This document shows positions 40,548 through 48,538 of a stretch of 64,000 nt of DNA, piece after piece. Location of the stretch: NCBI GenBank assembly GCA_020025205.1, contig JAHHSO010000006.1, positions 23,507 through 87,506 of the forward strand, in the 5' to 3' direction. The position numbers and the translations under genes were made by a program. The first letter of the stretch is position 1; each line of letters begins with the position of its first letter. A model generated the notes under the pieces. The model was not told the DNA's origin and ran no database searches. It saw only the letters and a list, made by a program, of their open reading frames with translations. Origin of the DNA: Christensenellaceae bacterium (lineage in GTDB: Bacteria; Bacillota; Clostridia; Christensenellales; Aristaeellaceae).

Positions 40548-42359
40548 TTATGTCCGCTTGGAAGGAGAGAGCAGATGGCGAATTTCAAATCCCTTGGAGA
40601 GATTGCCGTGCAGCCGCAGCTGTCCGCTCAGGAATAGTTTATCCACCGTTGTCAGGCCGCGCGCCATGGCAAGCAGGTTGTCAAAGCTGCACTGAACATA
40701 TGCTTCGGCATCCGCCGCAGAAAACGGTTCAACGCGCAGCCTTCCATCGGCATAGCGGATATGGAATGTACCCGCGCCGCGTCCAATGATGGTAATCTGC
40801 ACAACACGCCAGTAATGATCGGCATGCAGGCTGCGGCAAGTGCGCTCATTTTCGATGTAACAGTGTTTGAGCTGCTCAAAAGCCTCGCTGAAGGCAATCG
40901 GTGCGCCTGCGCCCGCGCCGCCGCAGATATCTTCATACATCCGATTATACTGCGCAGCGCTCTTTTCCCACGAAAAGTCCTTGTTCATGCAGCGTATGCG
41001 AAGCGTATCAAACATGGCTTCATTGCCAAAGTAGAGCTTCACAGCTTCCTCAATGGCAAGATACAGATCTTTTGCCTGATAATCGGAGAACGCAAAACCG
41101 TCTCCAATGCCGTCAAAATCCTTGTATGCGCGGACGGAGTCCTTCAAACCGCCCGTCTCGTGGACAATCGGCACCGTGCCATAGCGCATGGCCATCATCT
41201 GGGACAGGCCGCACGGTTCAAAACGTGAAGGCATCAGATACATGTCCGCGCCGGCAAATATGGCAGAGGCCATCGGCTCGTTATAGTCGCTGGAGAAGCC
41301 CAGCTGTCCCGGCCATTGCGTGCGCGCCCAGTTGAAGTAGTCAACATATTTTTGATCGCCCTGCCCAAAGATGATCAGCTGCACGCCCATATCCATCAGC
41401 CCCGGCAGGATCTGGCGGATCAGTTCAATGCCTTTCTGCTCAACAAGGCGCGCAACCGACGCCAGCAAAGGCCATTCCGGCTCCTGAGAAAGACCAAACA
41501 GGCGCTGAATTTCGCGCTTGCAAAGCGCTTTTCCAGCCAGATCGTCCACGGTGAAGTGATACGGGATGAGCGGATCATGCGCCGGGTCATAGTGGCTGGT
41601 ATCAATGCCGTTGAGAATGCCGTACAGCTTAGGGTTGATGATATCCACAACGCCTTGCAGACCATGCGCATAATACGGATAATGAAGCTCTCTTGCATAT
41701 GTTGGTGACACCGTAGACACGGCATCAGCCATCATCATGGCGCCTTTCATCAGGTTGATATCCTGACGGCCTTCATATTCAAAGCTCAAGCCGCCGTGAT
41801 ACCATCCTTCCGGCAGAGCAAACGTGTTTTCCAGTTCGTCCCGGCCAAACTGCCCCTGATAGGCAATATTATGTATGGTATACACTGTTTTGATGCTGCC
41901 AAGCTCTCTATTGAGCACCGCATCATTTTTCAGATAGAGAATAGCCAGAGCCGTCTCCCAATCGTTGCAATGCAGGATATCGGGCAAGCCGCCCAATTGA
42001 GGCAGCAGGGTGATGACGGCGCGGCAGAAGAAGGCAAACCGCAGAGAATCGTCCCCGTAACCATACAGCCGCGGGCGATGGAAGAAATGTTCGTTTTCGA
42101 TGAAATAGACGTTTACACCTTTGAGTTCGCTGTGATACAGCCGACAAGGCAGCTCACGCTGCCCCAGCTGGATGAGGTCGGAACGAATGAGCGTCAAATT
42201 GTCCCCATGGTTCTGGCGGGTACACTGGTACAGCGGAGTGACAATACAAATCTCATCACCAGTATCCTTTAGAGCAGGCGGAAGGGAGAAGGCGACATCC
42301 GCAAGGCCGCCGGATTTGCTGAAAGGTGCGCATTCACTCGTCACAAACAAAATCTTCAT
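40548..42359 (-). CDS. glgA: Glycogen synthase (GT5) fused to an SCP2-like domain
   Basis: A 603-residue protein, about 120 residues longer than normal GlgA (about 477). Residues 1 to about 480 are a complete ADP-glucose-dependent glycogen synthase: SECAPFSKSGGLADV (substrate-binding KxGG), ILHCNDWETAL, GVVDIINPKLYGILNGID and PSRFEPCGLSQMMAMRYG. From about residue 490 a second domain follows: GTFHIRYADGRLRV, ADAEAYVQCSFDNLLAMARG, then DKLFLSGQLRLHGNLSKG. This succession, ending in sGxLxxxGd, is the pattern of SCP2 (sterol-carrier-like) lipid-binding domains. No stop codon or frameshift separates them, so it is a genuine fusion. AAAGGAA lies 10 bases before the ATG. The gene is monocistronic, away from glgP, glgB and glgC. 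Confidence 0.92.
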   Translation of the reverse strand: MKILFVTSECAPFSKSGGLADVAFSLPPALKDTGDEICIVTPLYQCTRQNHGDNLTLIRSDLIQLGQRELPCRLYHSELKGVNVYFIENEHFFHRPRLYGYGDDSLRFAFFCRAVITLLPQLGGLPDILHCNDWETALAILYLKNDAVLNRELGSIKTVYTIHNIAYQGQFGRDELENTFALPEGWYHGGLSFEYEGRQDINLMKGAMMMADAVSTVSPTYARELHYPYYAHGLQGVVDIINPKLYGILNGIDTSHYDPAHDPLIPYHFTVDDLAGKALCKREIQRLFGLSQEPEWPLLASVARLVEQKGIELIRQILPGLMDMGVQLIIFGQGDQKYVDYFNWARTQWPGQLGFSSDYNEPMASAIFAGADMYLMPSRFEPCGLSQMMAMRYGTVPIVHETGGLKDSVRAYKDFDGIGDGFAFSDYQAKDLYLAIEEAVKLYFGNEAMFDTLRIRCMNKDFSWEKSAAQYNRMYEDICGGAGAGAPIAFSEAFEQLKHCYIENERTCRSLHADHYWRVVQITIIGRGAGTFHIRYADGRLRVEPFSAADAEAYVQCSFDNLLAMARGLTTVDKLFLSGQLRLHGNLSKGFEIRHLLSPSKRT

Positions 42360-42433
42360 AAAGCAGCTGTTCCTTTCGTATCGGCAGCAAAACGCCGCCA
42401 TTTCCACAAAAATACGATAGATATGCTACTTAT

Positions 42434-42462
42434 ATTTTACAGAAAACGGTTTAAAAAGTCAA
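42434..42462 (-). promoter_or_regulatory. Promoter of the glycogen synthase gene
   Basis: Reverse strand TTGACT (42462-42457), 17-base spacer, TAAAAT (42439-42434). Confidence 0.75.
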
Positions 42463-42628
42463 CGATGATGCCCATCTTTCATGCAGATTTTTTGTCAAAT
42501 CAATGTCCATCAAAAAACAGACAGTCAAGTTTTTGAAAGGAGAGGACGATGAAAAAAACGGCCGCTCTTTTTAAATGTGTTTCTACATGGATGCTGCAGC
42601 AAAGGATTGAATACAGTTTTTGTAAATT

Positions 42629-42656
42629 AAAAGCCGACACAATAGCCGGCGTTTTT
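42629..42656 (-). terminator. Terminator after the XRE gene at 42661
   Basis: AAAAGCCG / CGGC-g-TTTT pair with a single-base bulge; the reverse strand ends in TTTTAAT. Confidence 0.65.
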
Positions 42657-42660
42657 AGTC

Positions 42661-42951
42661 CTAATCCATTCCGAGACGATGCTCAATGCGGGAAATGCGT
42701 ATTTCAAGCCTGCCATCCGAGAGATCAGTCTCTTTAAGCGTTTCCTTCACGGTCGTTCGAGCCAGCAGGTAGTCGCATGAAACTTCCAGCGTATCTGCCA
42801 GAAGACAGAGCGTTTCAAGGCTGGGTTGACGCAGTCCGCGCTCATACAATCCCACTGTATTGAGACTCTTATCAATGATATCGGCTAAAACCTGCTGGCT
42901 CAAATGTTTAGCTGTGCGTGCTACCTTCAAACGCTGTCCGAATTGAATCAT
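42661..42951 (-). CDS. Small XRE-family regulator
   Basis: A 96-residue helix-turn-helix protein: RLKVARTAKHLSQQVLADII followed by KSLNTVGLYERGLRQPSLET is a lambda-repressor-type HTH, then a short helical tail (LEIRISRIEHRLG) that may dimerise. AGGAGG lies just before the ATG 42951. Two copies of ACGGTGTATTT upstream (43005-43047) are candidate operators. It is divergent from the membrane acyltransferase gene and could control it, but that is inference. Confidence 0.82.
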   Translation of the reverse strand: MIQFGQRLKVARTAKHLSQQVLADIIDKSLNTVGLYERGLRQPSLETLCLLADTLEVSCDYLLARTTVKETLKETDLSDGRLEIRISRIEHRLGMD

Positions 42952-43004
42952 AGTTCCTCCTCCTGAAACCAACTGTTTCATTATTTGAATTATATTTTAA
43001 GTAT

Positions 43005-43047
43005 ACGGTGTATTTGAAGAACGTCTACTGACAAAAACGGTGTATTT
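43005..43047. repeat. Direct repeat ACGGTGTATTT, candidate operator
   Basis: The 11-mer occurs at 43005-43015 and 43037-43047, 32 bases apart (about three helical turns), in the divergent region between the XRE gene and the acyltransferase gene, just upstream of the XRE gene's TATAAT at 42995-42990. Confidence 0.65.
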
Positions 43048-43163
43048 TGAAATTCTTTACTAGTTTTATGTGGTTATGGAAGAAAAAATGCACGAAAATA
43101 CCGAGTGTTGTGTCTGATTCACAAATACCAGGGGACAGACGCTTGTCTTGCGGGGAAAACAAA

Positions 43164-43192
43164 TTGACCCAGACGCAAAAGATGATTATAAT
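43164..43192 (+). promoter_or_regulatory. Promoter of the acyltransferase gene
   Basis: TTGACC (43164-43169), 17-base spacer, TATAAT (43187-43192), 29 bases before the ATG. Confidence 0.85.
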
Positions 43193-43221
43193 CAAAGCAT
43201 CAGATCTATCAGGAGGAAAAA

Positions 43222-44316
43222 ATGGAAAAGAGGGAAAACTACACGCTGCGCGCCCTGTATCTGATCGCGATCCTTTTCGTGGTTGACGGGCATATCCCGC
43301 TGGGGGAAACGATGAATTTCGGCGGACTGTTCCGCTACTATTCTTTTCATCTGATGCTGTTTGCCTTTGGCTCCGGTTACTTTTTTTCAAGAAAAGGCGG
43401 CATTTTTCATCAGTTCATGCACAGTGTTAAGCGTCTGCTCGTGCCGCTTTATGTGTTCAATCTGCTATATGGTCTGTTAGCAGCGGGGCTCAGGCGCTTT
43501 TTCGGCGCAGAGCTGGGCGCGCCGCTTTCCGCTTACACGCTGCTGATCGCTCCCATGACAGATGGACAGCACTTTGTCTATAATCTGGGTGCATGGTTTA
43601 TTTTTCCCCTGTTTCTCATCAAGACGCTCTATCTCCTTGCAGATGCAGCGTTTTCGCGGGTAAAGCACAAAGAGATTCTTCTTTTCCTGCTTGCGCTGAT
43701 TCCGGGATGCATCGCTGTACAGCTGTGCTACACAGGCAGGCAGGCGCTCCTGCCTCTTTTTGCGCTGCGGTCGATGATCCTTCTGCCCGGGTATGCAGCA
43801 GGCGTCGTGTACAAGCAGAAGCTGGAAAAGCTGGATACCCTGCCGACAGTTCCCTACCTGCTGGGGATTGTCGTTTTGCGGATGCTCCTTTCCGTGAGAT
43901 ATGAGAATCTGGCCTATCTGCTGTCTGACTGTTCTTACTTTGTCTGCGATGCATTTGGCGTTTACGCAGGCGGCGCATTGGCCATCGCATTTTATCTGAG
44001 AATTGCGCGGCTGCTGGCTCCGCACATTCAGAAAAGCCGCCTGGCGCTGTTTGTCAGCCGGCATACGTTCGACATCATGATGCATCACTACATGGGCTTT
44101 TACCTGGTGAATCTCTTCTTCCTCGGGCTCAATATTTTAAAAATCGGTGCATCTGATTTTTCCGTTCTTTCTCTCAGAACGCAGGCCGGTTATGTGTATG
44201 CGCCGGGCGGGCGCAGCGAATGGGCCGTTATTTACCTGCTGGCAGGTGTACTTCTGCCGTGTTTACTGGCTCTTTTAATGGACAAGACGAAAAAAATTTT
44301 CAAAAAGCCCGATTGA
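43222..44316 (+). CDS. Acyltransferase-3 family membrane protein
   Basis: A 364-residue protein with about ten hydrophobic segments. The first segment ends LFVVDGHIPLGE, in which the histidine corresponds to the catalytic His of Acyltransferase_3 (PF01757) O-acyltransferases; FHLMLFAFGSGYFFSRKG follows as usual. GAWFIFPLFLIKTL and SRHTFDIMMHHYMGFYL are also family-like. Such proteins acylate envelope glycans or lipids. AGGAGGAA precedes the ATG. Its last codons carry the promoter of the next gene. Confidence 0.78.
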   Translation: MEKRENYTLRALYLIAILFVVDGHIPLGETMNFGGLFRYYSFHLMLFAFGSGYFFSRKGGIFHQFMHSVKRLLVPLYVFNLLYGLLAAGLRRFFGAELGAPLSAYTLLIAPMTDGQHFVYNLGAWFIFPLFLIKTLYLLADAAFSRVKHKEILLFLLALIPGCIAVQLCYTGRQALLPLFALRSMILLPGYAAGVVYKQKLEKLDTLPTVPYLLGIVVLRMLLSVRYENLAYLLSDCSYFVCDAFGVYAGGALAIAFYLRIARLLAPHIQKSRLALFVSRHTFDIMMHHYMGFYLVNLFFLGLNILKIGASDFSVLSLRTQAGYVYAPGGRSEWAVIYLLAGVLLPCLLALLMDKTKKIFKKPD

Positions 44317-44341
44317 AGAAAGAGAAATAACCTGTTATACT
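44313..44341 (+). promoter_or_regulatory. Promoter of the rubrerythrin-desulfoferrodoxin operon
   Basis: TTGAAG (44313-44318), 17-base spacer, TATACT (44336-44341). It overlaps the preceding stop codon. The 60-base leader holds CAGGAC / GTCCTG that can form a small hairpin. Confidence 0.75.
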
Positions 44342-44408
44342 GAAAATATCCCGAGGACAGGACGTATATTTTTGTCCTGAAACATATACAATAAGGAGGA
44401 ACCAACCC

Positions 44409-44948
44409 ATGAGCAGCAAGTATGCAGGCACACAGACGCAAAAGAATTTGGAAGCAGCGTTTGCCGGAGAATCTCAGGCGCGCAATAAGTACACCTACTT
44501 TGCATCCGTGGCCAAAAAAGAAGGCCTGGAGCAGATTTCTGCCCTGTTCCTGAAGACTGCCGACAATGAGAAGGAACATGCCAAAATGTGGTTCAAGGAG
44601 CTGGGCGGCCTTGGCAACACTGCCGAAAACCTGAAGCATGCAGCAGACGGCGAAAACTATGAATGGACCGATATGTACGAAGGCTTCGCCAAGACAGCGG
44701 AAGAAGAAGGTTTTACAGCTCTTGCTGCAAAATTCCGCATGGTCGCCGCCATTGAGAAGCATCATGAAGAACGCTACCGCGCACTGCTTCACAACGTCGA
44801 AACAGCGCAGGTTTTTGAAAAGAGTGAAGTGAAAGTCTGGGAGTGCCGCAACTGCGGGCACATCGTCGTGGGCACCAGAGCGCCGGAAGTCTGCCCGGTC
44901 TGCGCGCATCCGCAGAGCTATTTTGAAGTACACTGCGAGAATTATTGA
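44409..44948 (+). CDS. rbr: Rubrerythrin
   Basis: A 179-residue cytoplasmic non-haem iron protein that reduces hydrogen peroxide in anaerobes. The ferritin-like domain (about residues 1-140) shows LEAAFAGESQARNKYTYFA, DNEKEHAKMWF and AAIEKHHEERY, carrying the di-iron glutamates and histidine. The C-terminal rubredoxin-type site is formed by CRNCG and CPVCAHP. AAGGAGGA precedes the ATG. The superoxide reductase gene follows 24 bases later in the same transcript, a common pairing. Confidence 0.95.
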   Translation: MSSKYAGTQTQKNLEAAFAGESQARNKYTYFASVAKKEGLEQISALFLKTADNEKEHAKMWFKELGGLGNTAENLKHAADGENYEWTDMYEGFAKTAEEEGFTALAAKFRMVAAIEKHHEERYRALLHNVETAQVFEKSEVKVWECRNCGHIVVGTRAPEVCPVCAHPQSYFEVHCENY

Positions 44949-44972
44949 TTGGAACAAAAAAGGAGGGGCCAA

Positions 44973-45341
44973 ATGAAATTTTATGTCTGCGCCCATTGCG
45001 GCAATATCATTGCATATATGAAAAAGACCGGCGTGCCGATCATGTGCTGCGGGGAAAAAATGCAGGAACTTGTTCCCGGAACCTCCGACGGCGCGGCTGA
45101 AAAGCATCTGCCAGTCGTGAAGACAAACGGCTCAACGATCACGGTCGAAGTTGGAAGCGTAGAGCATCCGATGGTGGAAAAGCACTGGATCGAGTGGATC
45201 GTGCTCGAAACGGAAAACGGATTCCAGAAAGTGGACATCAATCCTGGTCAGGCTCCTTGTGCGCAGTTTGTTCTTGCGCAAGGGGACAAGGTGGTTTCTG
45301 CTTACGCCTACTGTAACCTGCACGGTCTCTGGAAAGCATAA
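44973..45341 (+). CDS. dfx: Desulfoferrodoxin (superoxide reductase)
   Basis: A 122-residue two-domain superoxide reductase. The N-terminal desulforedoxin domain binds iron through CAHCG and the vicinal pair in MCCGEKM. The catalytic domain supplies the His4-Cys site: EKHLPVV, EHPM, EKHWIEW and CNLHG. It turns superoxide to peroxide, which the neighbouring rubrerythrin can remove. AGGAGG at 44961-44966 selects ATG 44973 over an upstream in-frame start. Confidence 0.95.
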   Translation: MKFYVCAHCGNIIAYMKKTGVPIMCCGEKMQELVPGTSDGAAEKHLPVVKTNGSTITVEVGSVEHPMVEKHWIEWIVLETENGFQKVDINPGQAPCAQFVLAQGDKVVSAYAYCNLHGLWKA

Positions 45342-45344
45342 ATC

Positions 45345-45379
45345 AAAAAGAGCGAAAGCCGATGCTTTCGCTCTTTTTT
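45345..45379. terminator. Bidirectional terminator after the superoxide reductase gene
   Basis: A perfect 15-bp stem AAAAAGAGCGAAAGC / GCTTTCGCTCTTTTT with a CGAT loop. Its 3' end reaches the stop codon region of the convergent C39-peptidase gene. Confidence 0.9.
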
Positions 45380-46181
45380 ACATGCCTTGTTCAGGCGCAC
45401 GGAAGGCATAATAGCCGTATAGACGGGCGCGCTCAATTTCTTCCCGGCGAATCCGCACAAGCCCCGGTTCCACCACGTCCAGCAGACCGGTTTTGTCGTC
45501 GGGATAGTCTGCCCGCATCAGAGGATCCAGCAGATACACCCACCCGCCCTGCACAGAGGCGATCACCAGATAATGGGAGCTTGATGTAAAAATGCCTTCC
45601 AGAACAGACGTGATGACGGTGCTGCCCTGCTGGACGGCATCAAGTGCTTCATCCAGAGAGCGATAAGCCTGATAATCCAAACCGTAATACTGCGCAAGCT
45701 GCTCAAAAAAATTGATAGATGTGCCGGTTTTGCGGAACAAAGTGCCGCGCTGGTTGTTGCCTGCGGCAAAAGACGCAAAAATGACCGGAAGATACTTTTC
45801 AAAATCTTCCGGCGTCCGGGGATGAATGCGCCCGTGCCCTCCGCGGCAGCGATAGCAGTTGATAGAACAGGGACAAAGATAAAATCCACGTTCCGGGTTC
45901 CGTGCAAAAGCGAGCAGCTGAGGCAGCTGGTTGCTGGACAGCTGATGCCCGATGGCCATTGCTGCCGCTGTCGGCCCGCATCCGCTGCCCTGCATGGTCC
46001 GCCATTTTTCGCTGTGGTATGGCTCATACAGGGACTCCGCCCAAAGGGGATCGTTCTGGGCATAATATGCGAAACCTTTCGTGCCCGGCACGTTGATAAT
46101 TCTGCTGTAAGTTTCCTCGCAAACAACGCCTGCCGGCAGGAGCAGAAGGAAAAAAAGCGCAAAAGAAAAAAGCCTGTTCAA
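45378..46181 (-). CDS. Secreted C39-like cysteine peptidase
   Basis: A 267-residue protein with a signal peptide (hydrophobic residues 5-20). The papain-like core of the C39_2 type is marked by MQGSGCGPTAAAMAIG (catalytic Cys near residue 68) and SSSHYLVIASVQGGWVYLLDP (catalytic His, with Asp). An insertion FYLCPCSINCYRCRGGHGR with four cysteines near residues 100-115 is unusual and may bind metal or form disulfides. The start is a TTG at 46181 with GGAGG at 46192-46188. A perfect palindrome lies just upstream. The substrate is unknown; cell-wall or peptide processing is possible. Confidence 0.75.
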   Translation of the reverse strand: MNRLFSFALFFLLLLPAGVVCEETYSRIINVPGTKGFAYYAQNDPLWAESLYEPYHSEKWRTMQGSGCGPTAAAMAIGHQLSSNQLPQLLAFARNPERGFYLCPCSINCYRCRGGHGRIHPRTPEDFEKYLPVIFASFAAGNNQRGTLFRKTGTSINFFEQLAQYYGLDYQAYRSLDEALDAVQQGSTVITSVLEGIFTSSSHYLVIASVQGGWVYLLDPLMRADYPDDKTGLLDVVEPGLVRIRREEIERARLYGYYAFRAPEQGM

Positions 46182-46195
46182 GCTGAACCTCCGTT

Positions 46196-46215
46196 TTCAA
46201 TAGACTTCTATTGAA
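46196..46215. repeat. Palindrome TTCAATAGA-CT-TCTATTGAA
   Basis: A perfect 9-bp inverted repeat with a 2-base centre, directly upstream of the ribosome site of the C39-peptidase gene. It contains the TCAATAGAC 9-mer seen before two other secreted-protein genes. It may be an operator or an mRNA 5' hairpin. Confidence 0.65.
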
Positions 46216-46272
46216 CTTTCGAGAAAGAAAGGTCAAAATCCTTTCTCAAAAAGCATATCATCAAAACAGAAA

Positions 46273-46305
46273 AAAGAAAACCGCCTGCTTGAGGCGGTTT
46301 TCTTT
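46273..46305 (-). terminator. Intrinsic terminator of the DUF3048 gene
   Basis: A 14-bp stem AAAGAAAACCGCCT / AGGCGGTTTTCTTT with a 5-base loop; the reverse strand continues TTTTTTC. Confidence 0.9.
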
Positions 46306-46308
46306 GTG

Positions 46309-47778
46309 TCAGGCCGAAGCAGCCTCGCCGGAAGTGGTTTCCGGATCGGTCGGGGGATTCGGTTCAACCGGGGGGTTCGGTTCAACCGGGGGATTGGGCT
46401 GATCCGGAGTTTCAGGCTCGACAGGTTTTTCGGGTTCAACCGGCTTTTCGGGCTCTTCGGTTGGTACAGGGGTAGCAGTCGGATTCGGCGTTGCAGTCGG
46501 CTTCGGCGTTGCGGTCGGCTTGGGCGTGCGGGTGGGCTTCGGCGTGCGAGTGGCCTTCGGGCGCGACTGCTTTTCGGGCTGTCCTTTATCGGAACCAATG
46601 GTCAGGCGCTGCTCCTGCGGCTCCACGCTGCCTTCCACCTGATCGTCCGACAGAACGACAACGGGCTGGAGGTTGTCCACGATCTGGATGAATGTCTTGC
46701 CCACCTTCATGGGCAGTTCCTGACCGTTTTCATCGAAGAACACCATGCGGTTGTTCAGGCCGCTGTCAGCATCGGCTTGGCGCGCCCAGCTGCCGCGGAT
46801 ATACTTTCCGTTCTGAAACACCTCAGCAACACCCTCGCCATAAAGACGAATCACAGGACGGGATGGGTTGTTGCTGGACCAGGAAATATCGGTACGCAGT
46901 ACAATGACATTGGCAAAAGAACACTGTTCACCGGTGTCGCCGTCCACATAGGGCATTCCATCGCGGAAGCGATCATACAGGCCGGTGGCATCATTATACT
47001 GGTAAGCGGTCACATAAGACGGATACGTCTGCTTGTAGCTGATGATGAGACCATTCACATCTTCGCCGCGGTCCAGTCCAGTGTCCGTGAACTGGAAAGG
47101 ATGCGGCTGTGGATTGAGCTGATAATCTGCGAGAATTTCGCTGAGGTTTACGCGGACGTTGTGTGGATTGACGTGGCCGCCATCGCTGCTGCGAGGGAAC
47201 CAGTCGGAATTCTTGCTCATACCGTTGAGGTAGGTGGGATAGGAGAACTTTCTGTTCTCACCATGCGCCTTCACCCAGTCCTTCACATTGTTTTTGTCGC
47301 CGCCGCCCTGATAGCCGAAGAAGCAGTAGGTGCCGCCCCACATCTCTCTCAGATTGCACATGGGCACACGCGCGGAGCGAATCGGGCCGGCAGAGTCCGG
47401 AACATCGCCCATGAACATCGCCAGCGTGCGCGTGGAGCCATCCATCTGGATGGGCATTTCATAGGCCAGATCGGCGCTGGCAATTCCCCAATGCGGCAGG
47501 GCGGCGGGATGCGTGTCAATGGTGGCCAGAATCGGTCGGTAAGCGCCGGAGAACGGCTCGCCGGTGATGGGGTTTATCCCCTCCTGAACGGGATTTTCAC
47601 CAGGGATGGACATCGTGACCTTGCCGGAACCGTAGGAATCAGCCTTGCCCAGCTGCTGAGGGCTTCCGGAGGCGGTCAGGCCGCTGGCGGAGAAATCATT
47701 CTCAGCCAGCGCTGCGGGAACTGTGAGCGCTGCACACAGGCTTAGAAGCGCTGTGCACTTCAAAAAAGATCGAATCAT
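46309..47778 (-). CDS. Secreted DUF3048 protein with proline-rich tail
   Basis: A 489-residue protein. Residues 1-25 are a signal peptide with ALA cleavage. The DUF3048 domain (YerB-like) spans about residues 60-390, with AYRPILATIDTHPAALPHWG, AGPIRSARVPMCNL and a C-terminal half ending near IQIVDNLQPVVVLS. The last 100 residues are repetitive and proline-rich: TRTPKPT, ATPKPT, PVEPEKP and NPPVEP units, consistent with a wall-spanning stalk although no LPXTG or lipobox is seen. It is unknown why the tail is C-terminal. Function in the envelope is likely; the family has no established activity. Confidence 0.82.
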   Translation of the reverse strand: MIRSFLKCTALLSLCAALTVPAALAENDFSASGLTASGSPQQLGKADSYGSGKVTMSIPGENPVQEGINPITGEPFSGAYRPILATIDTHPAALPHWGIASADLAYEMPIQMDGSTRTLAMFMGDVPDSAGPIRSARVPMCNLREMWGGTYCFFGYQGGGDKNNVKDWVKAHGENRKFSYPTYLNGMSKNSDWFPRSSDGGHVNPHNVRVNLSEILADYQLNPQPHPFQFTDTGLDRGEDVNGLIISYKQTYPSYVTAYQYNDATGLYDRFRDGMPYVDGDTGEQCSFANVIVLRTDISWSSNNPSRPVIRLYGEGVAEVFQNGKYIRGSWARQADADSGLNNRMVFFDENGQELPMKVGKTFIQIVDNLQPVVVLSDDQVEGSVEPQEQRLTIGSDKGQPEKQSRPKATRTPKPTRTPKPTATPKPTATPNPTATPVPTEEPEKPVEPEKPVEPETPDQPNPPVEPNPPVEPNPPTDPETTSGEAASA

Positions 47779-48016
47779 GAGGAAACCTCCTTGGTATGTA
47801 TTGGGTTCATCTTTTTCTTTATCTTTTTGTGTTCTATATCAATAGACGGAGGAAAACGGAAAATGTTGCACGATTTTAAAAAAATTTGAAAAAAGAACAC
47901 ATTTTTGTAATTTTTACAAAGTGATGAAAATGCAGAAACATTTGAGCCTTTTCAACGTCTAATCATTATAGAAAGAAAAACCGTTTTAAAATGGAAAAAA
48001 CAAAGGAGGGAAAACC

Positions 48017-48514
48017 ATGCTGACGATGACCGCACAGAGGATTTCAAAGTTTTTCGGCAATACTTTTCAGTGGGGTACGCCCAAGCAGGAACCTGTAAAG
48101 CAAAAGAGGCCGATTCCCAGCAGCAAGACAGCGACGCTGCGTGCCCTGACGGATCTGGGGGAAAGCGTGGCTTCCGGTGTGCATGTGATTTATTCATCTG
48201 TGAGGCTGTATCTGTGTGTCGCCATGGAGCCAAAGCCGGATGCGCTGTGTGCTCAGAAGGAAAAGGACAGGCACACGGCCCGCGGCATGATTGAAGTCGA
48301 TGAAATGTGGAGCGCTGCTGAAGTGAATGCCCGCTGGGCGCGGCGCGCAAAGCTTGTGGACGCGGATGGTCATGAAATTGAAACTGCAACCATCGGCGCG
48401 CGCGGGCTGACGGATGCCGGGGCAAAAGAAGTTTTCTTTGAATTCAATGCGCTGGACAATTACCCAGACGAAATGTATCTGTCCGACGGCCTGACACGCG
48501 TGCGCGTATGCTGA
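48017..48514 (+). CDS. Uncharacterised protein
   Basis: A 165-residue soluble protein I do not recognise. The N-terminal third is basic (GTPKQEPVKQKRPIPSSK), the middle has ALTDLGESVASGVHVIYSSV and the C-terminal half is acidic with EVDEMWSAAEVNARWARR and GAKEVFFEFNALDNYPDEMY. No signal peptide or clear membrane span. AAAGGAGGG precedes the ATG. It forms a two-gene unit with the gene at 48539, ended by a very strong terminator. Confidence 0.6.
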   Translation: MLTMTAQRISKFFGNTFQWGTPKQEPVKQKRPIPSSKTATLRALTDLGESVASGVHVIYSSVRLYLCVAMEPKPDALCAQKEKDRHTARGMIEVDEMWSAAEVNARWARRAKLVDADGHEIETATIGARGLTDAGAKEVFFEFNALDNYPDEMYLSDGLTRVRVC

Positions 48515-48538
48515 AAAAGCCGGATCAGGAGGAATGGC

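Noticed and set aside
42549..42737. 62-codon forward frame with a good AAAGGAG ribosome site
   Set aside because: It reads through the terminator hairpin and into the antisense of the XRE gene, and shows no family features; a short peptide cannot be excluded.
46306..47745. 479-codon forward frame opposite the DUF3048 gene
   Set aside because: Antisense shadow produced by the repetitive tail and biased codons.
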